DNA of 64,000 nt. Origin: Calocera cornea HHB12733 (lineage: Eukaryota > Basidiomycota > Dacrymycetes > Dacrymycetales > Dacrymycetaceae). The notes under the pieces are model-generated. The model saw nothing but the letters and a program-made list of their open reading frames with translations. It was not told the origin of the DNA and made no database searches. The DNA lies in assembly GCA_001632435.1 (NCBI GenBank), contig KV423921.1:252460-316459 (forward strand), in the 5' to 3' direction. This document shows, piece after piece, positions 32,754 to 44,202 of this stretch (the stretch's first letter is position 1; each line of letters opens with the position of its first letter). The translations under genes were made by a program, and so were the position numbers.

Positions 32754-32852
32754 TGCCCAGACGATGCTGAGGAGCTCGTCCCGAGATGGTTCTGGACCGA
32801 GAAGACCGACACTGTAGGGTCGACGACGCCACCGCCTCTCCCTTGATCAATC

Positions 32853-33696
32853 ATGCAAGCTGACGTTTCGGACGAGGAGGATGAGGATTACAAACCTCCC
32901 TCGGTTGGTGAAAGTAAGTTGTTCTTGTCGTATCATGTAGAATGGAAGTTGATATGGCAATCTTTTGCAAGGTTCTGAAAGCGAGGCCGAACGGGCGACG
33001 AAGAAGGCGCGCATTGCCACGCCTCTCGCAACGGTGGACGATAAAGTCAACGCCGAGCAGTACGCCATAATTGCCTCTAGATACCTGCAGACATGTTGAG
33101 CTCTGAGTAGGAGCAGACAAGCGCTGTGGGAAGACTTTCAAACGTCAGTGGGCGGTTCATCTCGCGCAGATACGAAGGATATCCGCATGATTGAGATTGA
33201 GAAACGTTACAAGTTCGCAGGCAGAGAGATCACGTGCGCCCATTTCGACGTTTCTGCGCATTATTTCACTTTCTCACCTTAGCACAGAGAGAAGAAGATG
33301 GTACCTGCTGATTCTGATGAGGCAAAGGAATGGACGGCAAGCAAGACGTTGGGAGATGTGGCGAGCGGCCCAATCGCTACCGACAAGACAGCATTGCCGG
33401 AATCTTCAATTCCATCTCAAGCTGTGACTGTATCTCTATTGAACCGTCCAAAGCCTGGTCCGCGCCGGCCACGTGTCAATCTTACGTCCTCCAAGCCCAA
33501 AAAGTTGACAATGCTCGAGAAATCTGCTATGGACTGGTCAGCCCACTTAGCGGAAACGGACAAGTCAACGAAAGAGGAGCTCGAAGCGAATCGTCGTTCG
33601 GGAGGTTCGTTGGCGAAGCACGATTTCCTGGAGAGGGTGGGCGTTCGAAGACAAGATGAGGTGGAGAAGGATCTGGGAAAGAAGCGGCGACGTTGA
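32853..33696 (+). CDS. SWC5: SWR1-complex subunit SWC5 (BCNT/CFDP1 family)
   Basis: A component of the SWR1 remodeller that exchanges H2A for H2A.Z. The first exon, 32853-32913, is acidic (VSDEEDEDYKPP). The next segment has a KKARIA nuclear signal, and further exons give ALWEDFQ, EIEKRYKFAG and a long last exon with the BCNT domain: KPKKLTMLEKSAMDWSAH, then EELEANRRSGGSLAKHDFLERV and QDEV. Introns are about 50 bases; one donor at GAGCA/GTACGC joins to an acceptor GAGTAG to give EQSRQALWEDFQ. The acidic N-terminus plus a C-terminal BCNT block is the family layout. It is divergently arranged with LCB3. Confidence 0.88.
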
Positions 33697-33780
33697 TGTA
33701 TGAGGATTGTCGCAACATGGCTATAACATTCTGGACGTCATCAGTGCAGTGATCGCGTCCATGATCAGACCCATGACATG

Positions 33781-35032
33781 TTAGGACATATTGATTTGCC
33801 ATATTCGAAGGGATCCATCATCTCCAGTGCTCCCTAAGAGATGCGCACAACCGTCCCGTGGACACCAGGAGACCGCATTCACGTCTGAAACGCCATGGCT
33901 GTTCTCCTGCGTTGCGATCAGGCGAGCTTCTATCGATGCCCCTGGCGTACGCGACTGTGCCTCACTCAGCAGACCGACCTTTCGGGTCAAGGGAACTTCA
34001 ATGCGTACCATGTGCCAAACGTTGATTCTGCCATCGCCTGCTCCGCTGGCCAACCAGCCCAAATCGCCACTTCCAACGCCCCACGAAACAGAGTATATGC
34101 TGCGTTCATGCACACCCTGGAGCACTTCGACCGTCTGCCATTGGTCGCCATTCCGTTCCCAAATTCGGATGGTCAGGTCATCTGAGGATGAAGCAAGATA
34201 GTTTCCACAAGGCGAGAAGGCGAGGGACCATACGGTTGAGGTATGGTCACTTAGGGTTGCGAAAGGGTACCACTCGTCATCATGGTCGTCGTGGTATAAC
34301 TTGATGGTGTCATCGTATGAACTGGATGCCAGAATCTGATCTAGTGGTCAGTACATGCACATGCGGTTATGTTTTTAAAGCGATCCCTACGTCTTCCTTC
34401 GGATGCCAGGCAACACATTTCACGTCTTGTGTATGCTCCATCAGAACGCTACTGACCTCGTAATCATCGGGATATACTGGCCGGCCAACGCAATGAGGGA
34501 CGAGCTGGAAGATGTGCAAAAGAGGTACTCACTTGAAAATACCCAGACTGTCTTATCCCTACTGCATGTCGCGAGGAACTCACCTGACCTGGAGAACGCA
34601 ACGCATTTGCATTCGCTCTCAGGCCCTTCAATTCTCGTGATGCTTTCCCACTCCCCTCCTACTCCTGCGTCATCCTCCTCTTCATCGACCGGTTGCCTCT
34701 CCCACAGAATGATTGAAGAGTCAAAGCTTCCTGTTCCCAGCAGCGTTCCATCTGGGGACCACGCCAGAGTGCGGACGGTCTTGGTGTGTCCTGTGGATAT
34801 GGACGCGGAGAAGGCGAATGTTGGAACCGGGGACGCAGTGTATGAATATATCCGGACGGTCTTATCAGTTGAACAAGACGCGACGATGGGCTCCCCAGGG
34901 TTCCACGCTAACTGCCATGCGCGGTCAATGTGACCTGCAGAGTGAAGGAAGGACGAGTTCAACACGGGGTCGATGAACGTTCGCATTGGGCTTACCGGTC
35001 AGTTCTGCGATTTGTTCAATCGAGCCCGTCAT
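33781..35032 (-). CDS. CIA1: CIA1/CIAO1 cytosolic iron-sulfur assembly protein
   Basis: A seven-blade WD40 protein of the CIA targeting complex, which delivers Fe-S clusters to cytosolic and nuclear enzymes. Exon 1 (MTGSIEQIAELTG, ATG at 35032) joins to HIDRAWQLAWNPGEPIVASC, the family's opening. Blades follow with DKTVRIY, TVRTLAWSPDGTLLGTGSFD, CKCVAFSRSGEFLATCSRDKTVWVF and, in the last exon, SIYSVSW ... LASGAGDGRINVW and LLGSTGDDGSLRIWQINMS. The stop is at 33781. Several introns of about 50-60 bases separate the blades. The gene converges with SWC5 (85 bases) and diverges from HIS5. Confidence 0.9.
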
Positions 35033-35337
35033 CGTAATGAAGAGTGTGCGAGAGGAATCGGCTGGTGCCTCGACAAAGAAGCGCTTTAACTTGGCTGATA
35101 AAGATGGATGGAGCGGATTTCTACAAATCTGCCAGGTTGCAGACGGCCGATGTAAGCCGGTCGGATGGTCAACGTAATGTAGGGACAAGCCAAATCAGAA
35201 AGACCCTAAACTCGTGAAACTTGGATGGGCCATCCCTGACGAATTCCTCCAGCAGGTCGAGTCAGCGGCAAGCGATCCAAAGTCAACTACCTACAATACC
35301 GTACCCCCCTCGAGCAGTAGCAGTCGACCCGACCATC

Positions 35338-36644
35338 ATGCCCATTCATGGAGTCGTCCCGTCAACAAAGCCGACATACCCTCTTCACTTCGATCTCGAG
35401 TCAGTCATTCGGCCCAATATTCTCGCTCTCCATCCTTATCGATGTGCTCGCGATGATTACCAGTCCGGAATATTGCTAGACGCAAACGAGAATGCGCTTG
35501 GGCCCTCTATACCTTCAGCTGCTCTGGACAAAGAGCATCTCGACCTGGAGTTGCACCGCTATCCCGACCCTGCGCAGGTCGACATAAAATCACGGATAGC
35601 CAGGTTGAGGAACCTTCCAGGCTGGGAGTATGTATTCCTCGGCGTTGGGTCAGATGAGGTTCTCGATCTCCTTATGCGCGTCTGCTGCACGCCAGCAAAG
35701 GACAAGGTTCTCACCACTCCACCTACCTATGGCATGTATTCTGTTTGTGGACAGGTCAACGATGTCGCGTTGGTCAAAGTACCGTTGACCGTGGAAGGAG
35801 GAGCGTTTCAACTGGACCTGCCAAAGGTGAGCAAGCTATTGGTGGTATGAAACTACTGGTACTCATGTCCAGTCGTAGATCAAGTCAGCTCTAGAAAGCG
35901 ATCCTTTAATCAAGATGGTCTTCCTGTGTTCGCCTGGTAATCCCACTGGCACATTAATTCCCCTTTCTGACGTCAAGGAAATCCTCGAATTACCGGGTTT
36001 CCGTGGTATTGTGGTGGTAGATGAAGCCTACATTGATTTCGGTGGCGACGATGCCAGTGCAAGCTCGCTAGTGGAATCGTACGCCAATCTATGCGTCATG
36101 CAGACGCTCAGCAAAAGCTTCGGACTGGCTGCCATCCGGTGCGCTGTGCCTTGTTCCCTTGGGAGCCCGCAGACTGACATCTCAGCTCAGGCTCGGGATT
36201 GCCCTGGCACAACCACCTCTCATCCAAGTCTTATCCAATACCAAGGCGCCGTATAACATCTCAACGCCGTCTGCTCACCTGGCTCTGTCCGCCTTGTCTG
36301 ACGAAGCCCTGGATATTATGCGCCAGAAAGTCGCGACGCTTGTAGCATCACGAACAAAGCTACTGGAGGACTTGAAAGAATTGGCACCGCTTGGTCTTGC
36401 GCCTGCCATTGGCGGCAACCACGCCAACTTCTTGTTGGTTCCTGTCCTGAACCGTGCCGCCGGAACGCCGGATAGTGCCCGCGCTCTGAAGATCTACACT
36501 CGCATGGCGGAAAAGGAAGGCGTTGTGGTCCGCTATCGTGGGAACGAGTTCGGATGCGAAGGCTGCCTGCGTATGACAATAGGCACTGAACAAGAGAACG
36601 AGGCGTTGCTGGAGCGATTGAAGCAAACAATGGCAGAGATATAA
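35338..36644 (+). CDS. HIS5: Histidinol-phosphate aminotransferase
   Basis: A PLP enzyme making histidinol phosphate in histidine biosynthesis. Exons 35338-35826, 35879-36138 and 36191-36644 give 400 residues. It shows the family opening (FDLESVIRPNILALHPYRCA, LLDANENALGP), TTPPTYGMY, CSPGNPTGT, VVVDEAYIDF, the PLP-lysine segment TLSKSFGLAAIR (which spans the second intron), and the arginine-containing C-terminal FGCEGCLRMTIGT. The frame is open upstream to an ATG at 35221, but 35338 (MPIHGVV) already gives a longer leader than yeast HIS5, so it is preferred. Its upstream neighbour CIA1 is divergent. Confidence 0.92.
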
Positions 36645-36791
36645 AGAGGCTTAGCAGGTAACAGCATAGACAGGATATACATAGATGTCTGGTGTGTTGC
36701 ATAGATCTATAGAGAAAGTAGTGGAGAAGACGATGTCAGTGCATACAATGGTCCGCCCAGGATATAAGGGTATCACTTCACAAATGGTGGT

Positions 36792-39700
36792 CTAGTTGTA
36801 CAGTCTCTCATAGAAACACAGGTATGCCTTTGCCTTGAGAACTTCGTCGAAAGAAACCTGTTTCACAGTCGTATCGCTGATGTAGCACCATTGTCGATCC
36901 GACTTCTTCGAAGGTTCCTTCTCCTTCTCCTTCGCTTCAGCGGCAGCTCCAACTGCGGCTACGTTGGAGCCTGGGAGTGCTGTATATGCGATGTAGTGAC
37001 CCCCGAGCTGGATATCATAAGCACCAAGCTCCGTTGGACAAATATGGGTACGTACCATGCTACCAATATGAACAACCACCCCGTAAAGGCGGTACATGAG
37101 TGGTTCATCTTCTCGTCGGCCAGGCGGTGGCGCACGTCCCCTTCCGCTCTTCAGACCATAGTCTTCTCGACGGGGGGCCATAAATGGACCCATGTCAAGC
37201 ATCTCGGGAAAGCTGATGAAATCTTCGATCTTTTTGAGATTCCCAAAGAACGGAGTGGATGACTTGGACAGCTGCTCGAACCGCTTCAGATGTATCACCA
37301 GAATAGGAGGCGGAGAGGATATCAGATAGCGTTTGAGAGCGCGACGGTGAATGACTTGTTGTGACCGTGGAACACGTGGCTTGCTCGACATACGATCGAG
37401 GGGCAGGGGTGGGGTGGATGGCCGAGAAGCAGGCCTAGAACCCGATTCCGAAGGCGGCGCTGACGGCTCCATTTCCGATTCCACATAGTCACTATCCGAT
37501 GTCACGCCGCTATCCATATCTGACAATGGGCTGGGTCGGTGGGGGCGACGTCCCGTTTGTGGGACTGCGGGGAACAGGAAAGGGTTGCGCAAGTAGGTCT
37601 GGGGAGTTGGCGTGGACGGGTCGGTTATCGTTGGGCTGGGAGAGTGCTCGTCTGAAGTGTGTGTGGTCGTGACCTGAGGAATTCGGAACCCTCCCGGGAG
37701 CCCCGACGGCTTAGAGGGGGCCTGGGCGGTGTCGACGGCCATTCGGACATGGGAAGCGGGGAAACTCGAAGGAGACGAAACGACCGACGCGGCGAGATCA
37801 TCCTCGGAGTCGGCCATGGATATGGCCGACTGGGAGATCACCGAAGGTGGACGACTCGGAACGCTGATAAGAGACAGCTCACCCGAGTCTGCCCGCACCA
37901 TGGGCGGCGAGTGAACAGTAGTGAACGGCTCTTGGGGAGGTGAGGGAGGCGTCGCCGGTCGGCTGACAACGATCAGGTCGTTATCGTTATCCACAGCCAT
38001 CTCGTCTTCTGCGTCATCGTCATCATCGTCATCATCATCATCGTCGTCTTCTCGATCTTCGGACTTGCGTTTGTTCCCAGCGGCGTGAGCGATTTTCCAA
38101 CAGCGCCGGCAAGCGAAGGCGTTGTCCCCCTCCAAGACTTCCACAGCGGTGAACTGACGGAGACAATCCACAAGACCGTGACCGGAACCACCGAGTCTGA
38201 GCCAGGAAGTCTGCGAATGCTGCGGCAGTCCAGGCGGTATTGGCAATGCAGGGGCAGTGTCGGCCAATATACGAGTAATGTATGCGGCTTCGTCGTTAAC
38301 CTTCCTCCGAGCCGGTATGATTGTAGCGGAAGAACCTTTCGTTCGAGAATGTAGGCGTAAAGGATTGGGTCGCCTCGGAATGCTCTCTCTTGAGCGCCTC
38401 TCGTCGTCCGTAACGTGGCCGCTGGAAGGGGGCCGCAGAGAGGCGGAGCGCCTTACCTCCACCGTCCGAAGGACTTGCTCCCAGTCCGATTCCACTTCTC
38501 GATCGTCGCCCGTCCCGCCTTCCACCTCCGAGTGAGCCGCGCTTTTGTCATGTTCGTCACCGTGAGCCTGTCTGTCCTTCGGTCTGCCCTTGCCCCAGCG
38601 GATCGACAAACGCTTGGCCATTTTCTTCGCATCTGGCGCTGATCCGCCCAACAATCCGCCACCATTCGCCGTCGGTCTGGGCTCGTTAGAGGGCGCGGGC
38701 TCGACATCAGACTCCGCATTCCTGTCTTCGCCGTGCCGTTCGAGTCCAGCCAGAACCTCTGCAGAGTAGTGATCCGGGGGTAGAGAAAGAGGACGTCCAG
38801 ATCTGGCCGGTAGTCGGAAGAGCTGGCTGATGTTCTTTATGCGATCGCGCTAAAACAGTATTAACCGCCGTCATGAATGCGAAGAGCAAATGTAAGCGTG
38901 CCTTCCGCAGCTTCTCGTCGGACCGTATCGACAGAGACAGATCGGTGAAATCTTCGTACGTGTGGGAGACATGCTTGCACGTCTCGCATACGACCATGCT
39001 TGCGAGCGTGCCGCCGAAGACCTGGTCCACAAACGGGCGCAACCTCTCTTCCTCGGGGATGGGCATGGGCAAGGTCGGTATATTGCCGGAAGAGTCATTT
39101 CGCCGCAGCTGGGGTACTTCGCGCACGCTTCGTTTGGCCTTCTTGTTGGGCTTGGGAGGCGGCGGCTGGCGCTTCTTGATCACCTAAGCTGGGGTCAGAT
39201 TGCGCGACATGTGGCACGACGACGTAGTGCGCACATCATACTCTTCCATATGCATTGCATCAAGAAGGTGGCAGTAGAGCTCGTGGGCGTCTTGTTGCCG
39301 GAACTGCGAGACAGGGGTAAGAAGCAGTCAGGGCATGCCGTAAGCGGGGAACGCACGTCGAGATACTGCTCATACTTGTTGCCGAGCTGCTGCAGCACGC
39401 TTCTGCAGCCACGTCAATATATTGGCTTAGAAGAAGCATCGATGAGCACGGCTCACCTGGGAACGAGCGACCGCCTATCGCCGCCGTCTCTGGCCTTCCA
39501 AGACTGCTCCAGGAAGGTGATGTAGGACATACTTATCGGCATGGCCTGCCTGTCCGCATTCGGCGCACCATGTACCTCGGTAAGTGCGGGGCTCTTGTCG
39601 GGATGGACGGTGACGGGGAGGGAGTTGGCCAGAGCCTCGACTGTGGATTGGAGGAGGGAGCTTGCGATGAACTATTTCGAAGCCGGCGAAGTGAGCGGCG

Positions 39701-39830
39701 GCAGGCGAATGGGGAATGCATAGACCCTACTCACACATTGCATGACCGAGTTGAAGAAGCATGTGTTTGAGGTATTAACGAGGCCCGGTGGGTAGAGCGG
39801 GTCCTCCCTCGTCTCCTTCTTGGTGGCCAT
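36792..39830 (-). CDS. Ubiquitin carboxyl-terminal hydrolase (USP16/UBP-like, C19)
   Basis: A cysteine protease that removes ubiquitin. The ATG at 39830 starts MATKKETREDPLYP, followed by the Cys box GLVNTSNTCFFNSVMQC. Later exons give ANSLPVTVHPDKSPALTE, LGNKYEQYLDVR, VFGGTLASMVVCETCKHVSHTYE with DLSLSI, and a long last exon (36792-38654). The His box is QLGGHYIAYTALPG near the C-terminus, followed by RQWCYISDTTVKQVSFDEV, a standard ending. A CRRCWKIAHAAG segment suggests a zinc site. The middle is a disordered insert with a run of about a dozen aspartates (near 38015-38060) and many Ser/Pro. The order and the large insert fit the USP16/USP45 group. Several introns are about 50-60 bases. Confidence 0.87.
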
Positions 39831-40601
39831 GTTGGGCCGAGTTGGGCGCGGAAGGGAGAGGGAGGAGGAGGAGGAGGAGGTCGCCGTGCTCGTGGAGGAG
39901 GGGAGTGTATGGCCGGGGATGTGAAGCCGAGGATGGGGTAGTATAAACCCGAAGGGGCGGTGGGAAGCGGACCCTACTGCTGATGGGGCAGGCGATCCAG
40001 CGCGCTGATTGGCGTGCAGCGTGTGGGCCGAAGCGAGACGCGCCCTTTTGCTTTCCCCTTCGGCCCCCTGAAAGCACGAAGGGACGAAAGGGACAGTCAC
40101 ACACACGCACACGTCACCCAAGGCACCGAACCGAGCCCGGTCTCGTGGCTCCCATTGAACGTCCGCTCTGCTTCATATCATAGGGGACCGCACACCGACA
40201 ACCCCGTCACCGCAGCCTTCATCCGCTCCCCTCATCCTTACCTTTTCCGGCGCATCCTCCTCGTAATCCCAACGGCACAGCGCGTTGGGGCTGCGCCGCA
40301 TTCACCGCAGGATGAATACACCCGCCTTGGGTCATCACGCAAGGATAAGACCGGGCACGCGCAATCAACCCACTTGCCCTTGGCAGGCATGTGACCTTTC
40401 CTCGAGACGTGACGCGGTGGCATATAACCCCACAAGCCCGCGTGTGGAGAAACGCACAAAACCTTTGGGGTGTCTTTATCCAACTGAGCGAACCTGCTCG
40501 TCTTTTATGGCAGCAAGCAAGTAATGCGGCTGTCTATCCAAGAACATCTGGGTATCATGACCGAAGTTTAGAGTTCCGGCGGCGCCGCACCAGCTTCTCA
40601 A
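39831..40601. other. Intergenic region
   Basis: Upstream of the ubiquitin protease and downstream of the next minus-strand gene. A pyrimidine/purine-rich run lies at 39850-39900. I see no supported gene. Confidence 0.5.
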
Positions 40602-41638
40602 TCAACCCGTCTTGGACAATTCCTTCGCTGCTCTTCTCCTCTTCTTTGGCGAGGACGATGAAGTGACAGAGGTCGATGATGGCGCGGGAGAAGGGCTCAT
40701 CTCGATCTTCTCCTTCGGCTCGTGCCTTTTTTCCGCCGCTTTCGCGGTCTTCGCCTTGCTCGCGGGTTTTGCAGCTGGCGGGTTGGTGGAGCGCGCTGCA
40801 CGCGCTGAGAAGATGATGATGCCAACGACGATGGCAATGACTTTTGCCTCGGCCTCTGAGAACCACGGATGTGGGCGGCCCTTGAAGTCCTGCGTCGCTG
40901 GAATCCCGAGCAAACGAAGGTTGAGACCGGGGTGCGCCTCGCTGAGGAATGCATAGACAGCAACGACTGCCGAGCCTGCCCAGAGATCAAGCGTCGTCCA
41001 AATGTTGCCCCTCAGCACCGGCGGGGTACGGAGCGTCCAGTCGCGCTCAGCCAGGCCGAACGTAGGGAGAACCAGCGTACCCCCACCCGAGGTGATAGCG
41101 CCCAGGACGAGCGCGGATAGCCACGATGTTCGAAGGCCGACGCTCGGGTTCTTCTGCGCCAGCTGCATGGTGCCGATCGCGCCGCTCGTGCGGTAGAAGC
41201 CGTCCAGGATCGCCAGGGCCTCACTAGGGATTTGGCACAGCAGGTCGGGGATGGGCCCGATGGAGAGGAGTGTGAAGGCAGCGACGTAGGTTAAGAAGAA
41301 CTGTGCGTTGTACATCCATACCGGCGGGACAGCGAGGAGGATACAGGACATTGTCATACCGCTCCCTACGATCCACATCAGTTCCCTTCGATACAGCACA
41401 ACCAGGGATACTCACACGATGTAACGAGGTATCCAAACAACCCTTGTAGGTATCCGAGCTTGCCATATGCCCCGTTGGCTTTTGTCGCCTGGGTCCAGGC
41501 GATGAACGTACGCAATGAGTGGACGACGGTGAAGACAGGGATGGGCACGTATCCCGGGTATAATGGCACGGTGGAGTAGGATTGTATGAGCTTCTCGAGG
41601 CGCACGAGCGCGGGATTGGTAAGGCGCGGGGCGGCCAT
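40602..41638 (-). CDS. Multi-span membrane protein, second TRIC-like gene
   Basis: Exon 1 (from 41638: MAAPRLTNPALVRLEKLIQS ... LQGLFGYLVTS) joins through an intron of about 50 bases, starting near 41419, to the remainder, ending at 40602. There are about six hydrophobic spans. The segments VPLYPGYVPIPVF, GPIPDLLCQIP, LDGFYRTSGAIG and ALVLGAITSGGGTLVLP line up with the layout of the gene at 22015-23097 and, more loosely, of TMEM38/TRIC channels, including a lysine-rich cytosolic tail (SSPKKRRRAAKE). The tail suits an ER membrane protein. Function is inferred only from layout. It is divergent from SRE1 across array E. Confidence 0.72.
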
Positions 41639-41829
41639 GTTCCTGCTCCTGTTGCGTTTTGCCCCTGGTTGCAGGTTACGACTTCCTGCAGCAGCTCTTG
41701 TGCCACTGAGGACGCGCTCCTCAGGATGCGCTGGAGGGCGATATGAACGGGCCTCGTCGCCCGATAGACATGTCGGGTCGCCCGTTACGTGAGAGCACGT
41801 GCCCGTAACAACCTGGGGCCTAGCATAAC

Positions 41830-42210
41830 TCAGTGCGGAAGTAAATGTAACGGAGCCAAATTAGAAAGCGGAAGCAGCTGCCAATGCGGAAGTAAATTCT
41901 CGATAGAAGCAAAGCACTATGCAAAACACAATGCGGAAGTAAAATATAGCGCGGAAGTAAGCACGGCTGGCGGAGGCAAAACCAGGCAGCGGATGCAAAT
42001 GGAACAGGGGATGCAAATCCGAAGAGCGGAAGCACATGTGAGAACGGAAGCATAGCATGCCACGGAAGCAAATCACAGAACGGAAACAAAAGCCATAGCG
42101 GAAACAAATGATGAAGCGGCAGCAAAATACGGAGCGGAGGCACAGCTTAGAGGGGTGGAACAGGGACCTACAAGCGGGAGCAAAGAAGACCTCCAAACGG
42201 AAGCAAGAGC
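41830..42210 (+). repeat. 18-bp-period CGGAAGCAAA array, locus E
   Basis: About 18 plus-strand units, for example CGGAAGTAAA, CGGAGGCAAA, CGGATGCAAA, CGGAAACAAA and CGGCAGCAAA. The outer block is at 42393-42415. The array lies between two divergent genes. Confidence 0.85.
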
Positions 42211-42479
42211 ACATGCCGACGGACACGGGAGTAAAGGGTGGTATATCTGCCACGTACTCTGAGCCATTGTTAGAATCTCGGAAGTCATCCAGCAAAGTGT
42301 GGCACCGGCCGCCGGGCCCACAGTCGGCGGGAAACAAGGGGAACGAGGTGAAAAGCAAGGTTACGACCTCCCTCTAGACCCAAACTCGCTTACGAAGCAA
42401 GGGTACGTGCGGCTCATACCCTTGAATGGAAGCAAATACACTCACACAGAGCCCCGAACGGTAGCAACGGCACAGGCAG

Positions 42480-44202
42480 ACTGAAATAAATCCAGCCCCA
42501 GAGATTCCCTTACGCGGGCGCGGAAGTCCACGGAATCAAATATCTCAGCTCTGAACCCTGTTTAGGGGGTTCTGAATTTGACCCTGGGCCCTGGCGAGTC
42601 CGGTCGGGCCGCTGTCCCAGCCAGGGATTGCATACAGTGCTGCGCATCATCGCCACGCACGGGCAACAGCACCGGTGATTGCATTGTTGGGCAAGGCCGT
42701 TGTATTCTACCCTCCACGCAAGAAACAAGGCTGTGCGCGAGGGTTGTCTAAGCTGCCTAATGGCCCCGAGAGCGCCCGGCACCCCCGCTGGAATTGTAGA
42801 GGAGGCGTCTCCCCTCATCGATGATCGCAGAGCAAGGTAAAACCCAGAGCCGTGATCAGTAGGATTGCTGAGCGTGTTCGCGTGCGCGCTCTGTCAGCGC
42901 TCTGCTGCGCAGGGGCGGCCACCACGCGATCTGTCGGCGTGCTGGCAAGCCGGAATTGGGAGCTCCACCGCTTCTCGCTCTGATATGTATACTCGTGCGC
43001 CGGGCAGTTGATGCACGGCGAGGTGCGAGGTACGAGCGACGAACGCGCATCACCCGCATGGCGACATCTGCATGAGATGCTGCTCTGCCGCGGCGTTTCG
43101 CGAAACCGACGCGCGCGGGATTAGGGAGAGAAGCACCGGAGAGGCACGACTAAGGGTGAAGCGGCGGGCGAGGGGCCATGGCGTCCTCGGGGTGACTGTG
43201 CAGAGGGAGGACAGCATGGTCTAATGTCCATCGGGGATGCCAAGCTGTGGTGGCGGCCGGGCGGCGAGGGCAATCGGGGGAGACGTCTGGGATGACTGCG
43301 GAAAGCGGTGAGGTGTATTGGAGTTGAGGGGAGTGCGCGGGAAAAAGAGTGGCAATTCTGATCGGACACTGTGTTGGTTCTGAATGCGACTGCACCGAGT
43401 GCGAGTTGCGAGCGGGAGACGAGTGTCTCACGTGGTTCCTGTGACATCAACGGTGTGCGCCGGGTGGCTGGTCGCTATGTTCGGAAGGGGGAGGGGGTCC
43501 AGCCCAGAGGCCAATCAACGATGGATGAGCCAAATTTTGCGGGCTTGGATATCAGGTCGAGGACGTCAGTGTTCATTTCGCGGCGAGCTCCAACGCGATG
43601 GTGGCGAATACAGGACGAGGGAAGCATGTTACGTACATGCGGGCCTCGTCCTTCTCTGGAGGGTGTGCGTCTTTGTGGATTTTGTGCATCTGGAAGCAAA
43701 GAAGGGTGGTTCGACACCCCGAGCGATCGTCGTGGATTGGCAGCCGGGTGGTACGACGTGCACAGCCTTCAGCCTCCGAGGTGCGCTGGTGCGTGTCATG
43801 GCGCCTCCCCCGTCCTCTCCCCCCCCTCTCCCCCCCCCTGTTGTGCTGCACCCAGCCCCCGTGCCGTTGTAAGGCCCTGCCTGCGTAGACTCAGCCTCTT
43901 CTCTTCTGTCCCCTCCCTTGAACCCGCAGCCAGCAACCAGCCCTTTGCCCGCCTGTCACTCTGAACCCCGCCCATCCATCCTCATCAAGCAGCACACGCC
44001 CATCGGCCGGAAGTGAAGGGGAGCCGTCGTCATTTGCCCGCCTCGCACCCTCTCTCTCCCTCCTCACGGCCCTCTTAACGCGTTCCCAGCCCACACACAA
44101 CACAGTTCCCTCCCAGCTCCTCCTCCTCCATCCACCCAACTCCCTCCTCCGCTAGGCCGAGATCCCCGCCCCTCCCCCTCCCCGTAGGAGTGATATATAG
44201 GA
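42480..44202. other. Upstream region of SRE1
   Basis: About 1.7 kb without a supported gene. It has a strongly pyrimidine-rich stretch (43800-44190), a CACGTG E-box near 43428, and an ATCACCCGCA near 43047 that resembles a sterol response element. Self-regulation by Sre1 is possible but unproven. Confidence 0.4.

Noticed and set aside
41820..42358. Open frames across the 18-bp arrays, with hexapeptide-like repeats (LLPLxx or CFRxxI on one strand, GSKxxY on the other)
   Set aside because: An 18-base step keeps frame for six codons, so several frames stay open by construction on both strands. Steps of 17 or 19, variable spacers and the absence of any conserved peptide across loci argue against coding.
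43371..43964. Plus-strand frame of 197 residues upstream of SRE1
   Set aside because: Composition follows the GC- and pyrimidine-rich promoter. Overlapping open frames exist on both strands and none shows a domain.
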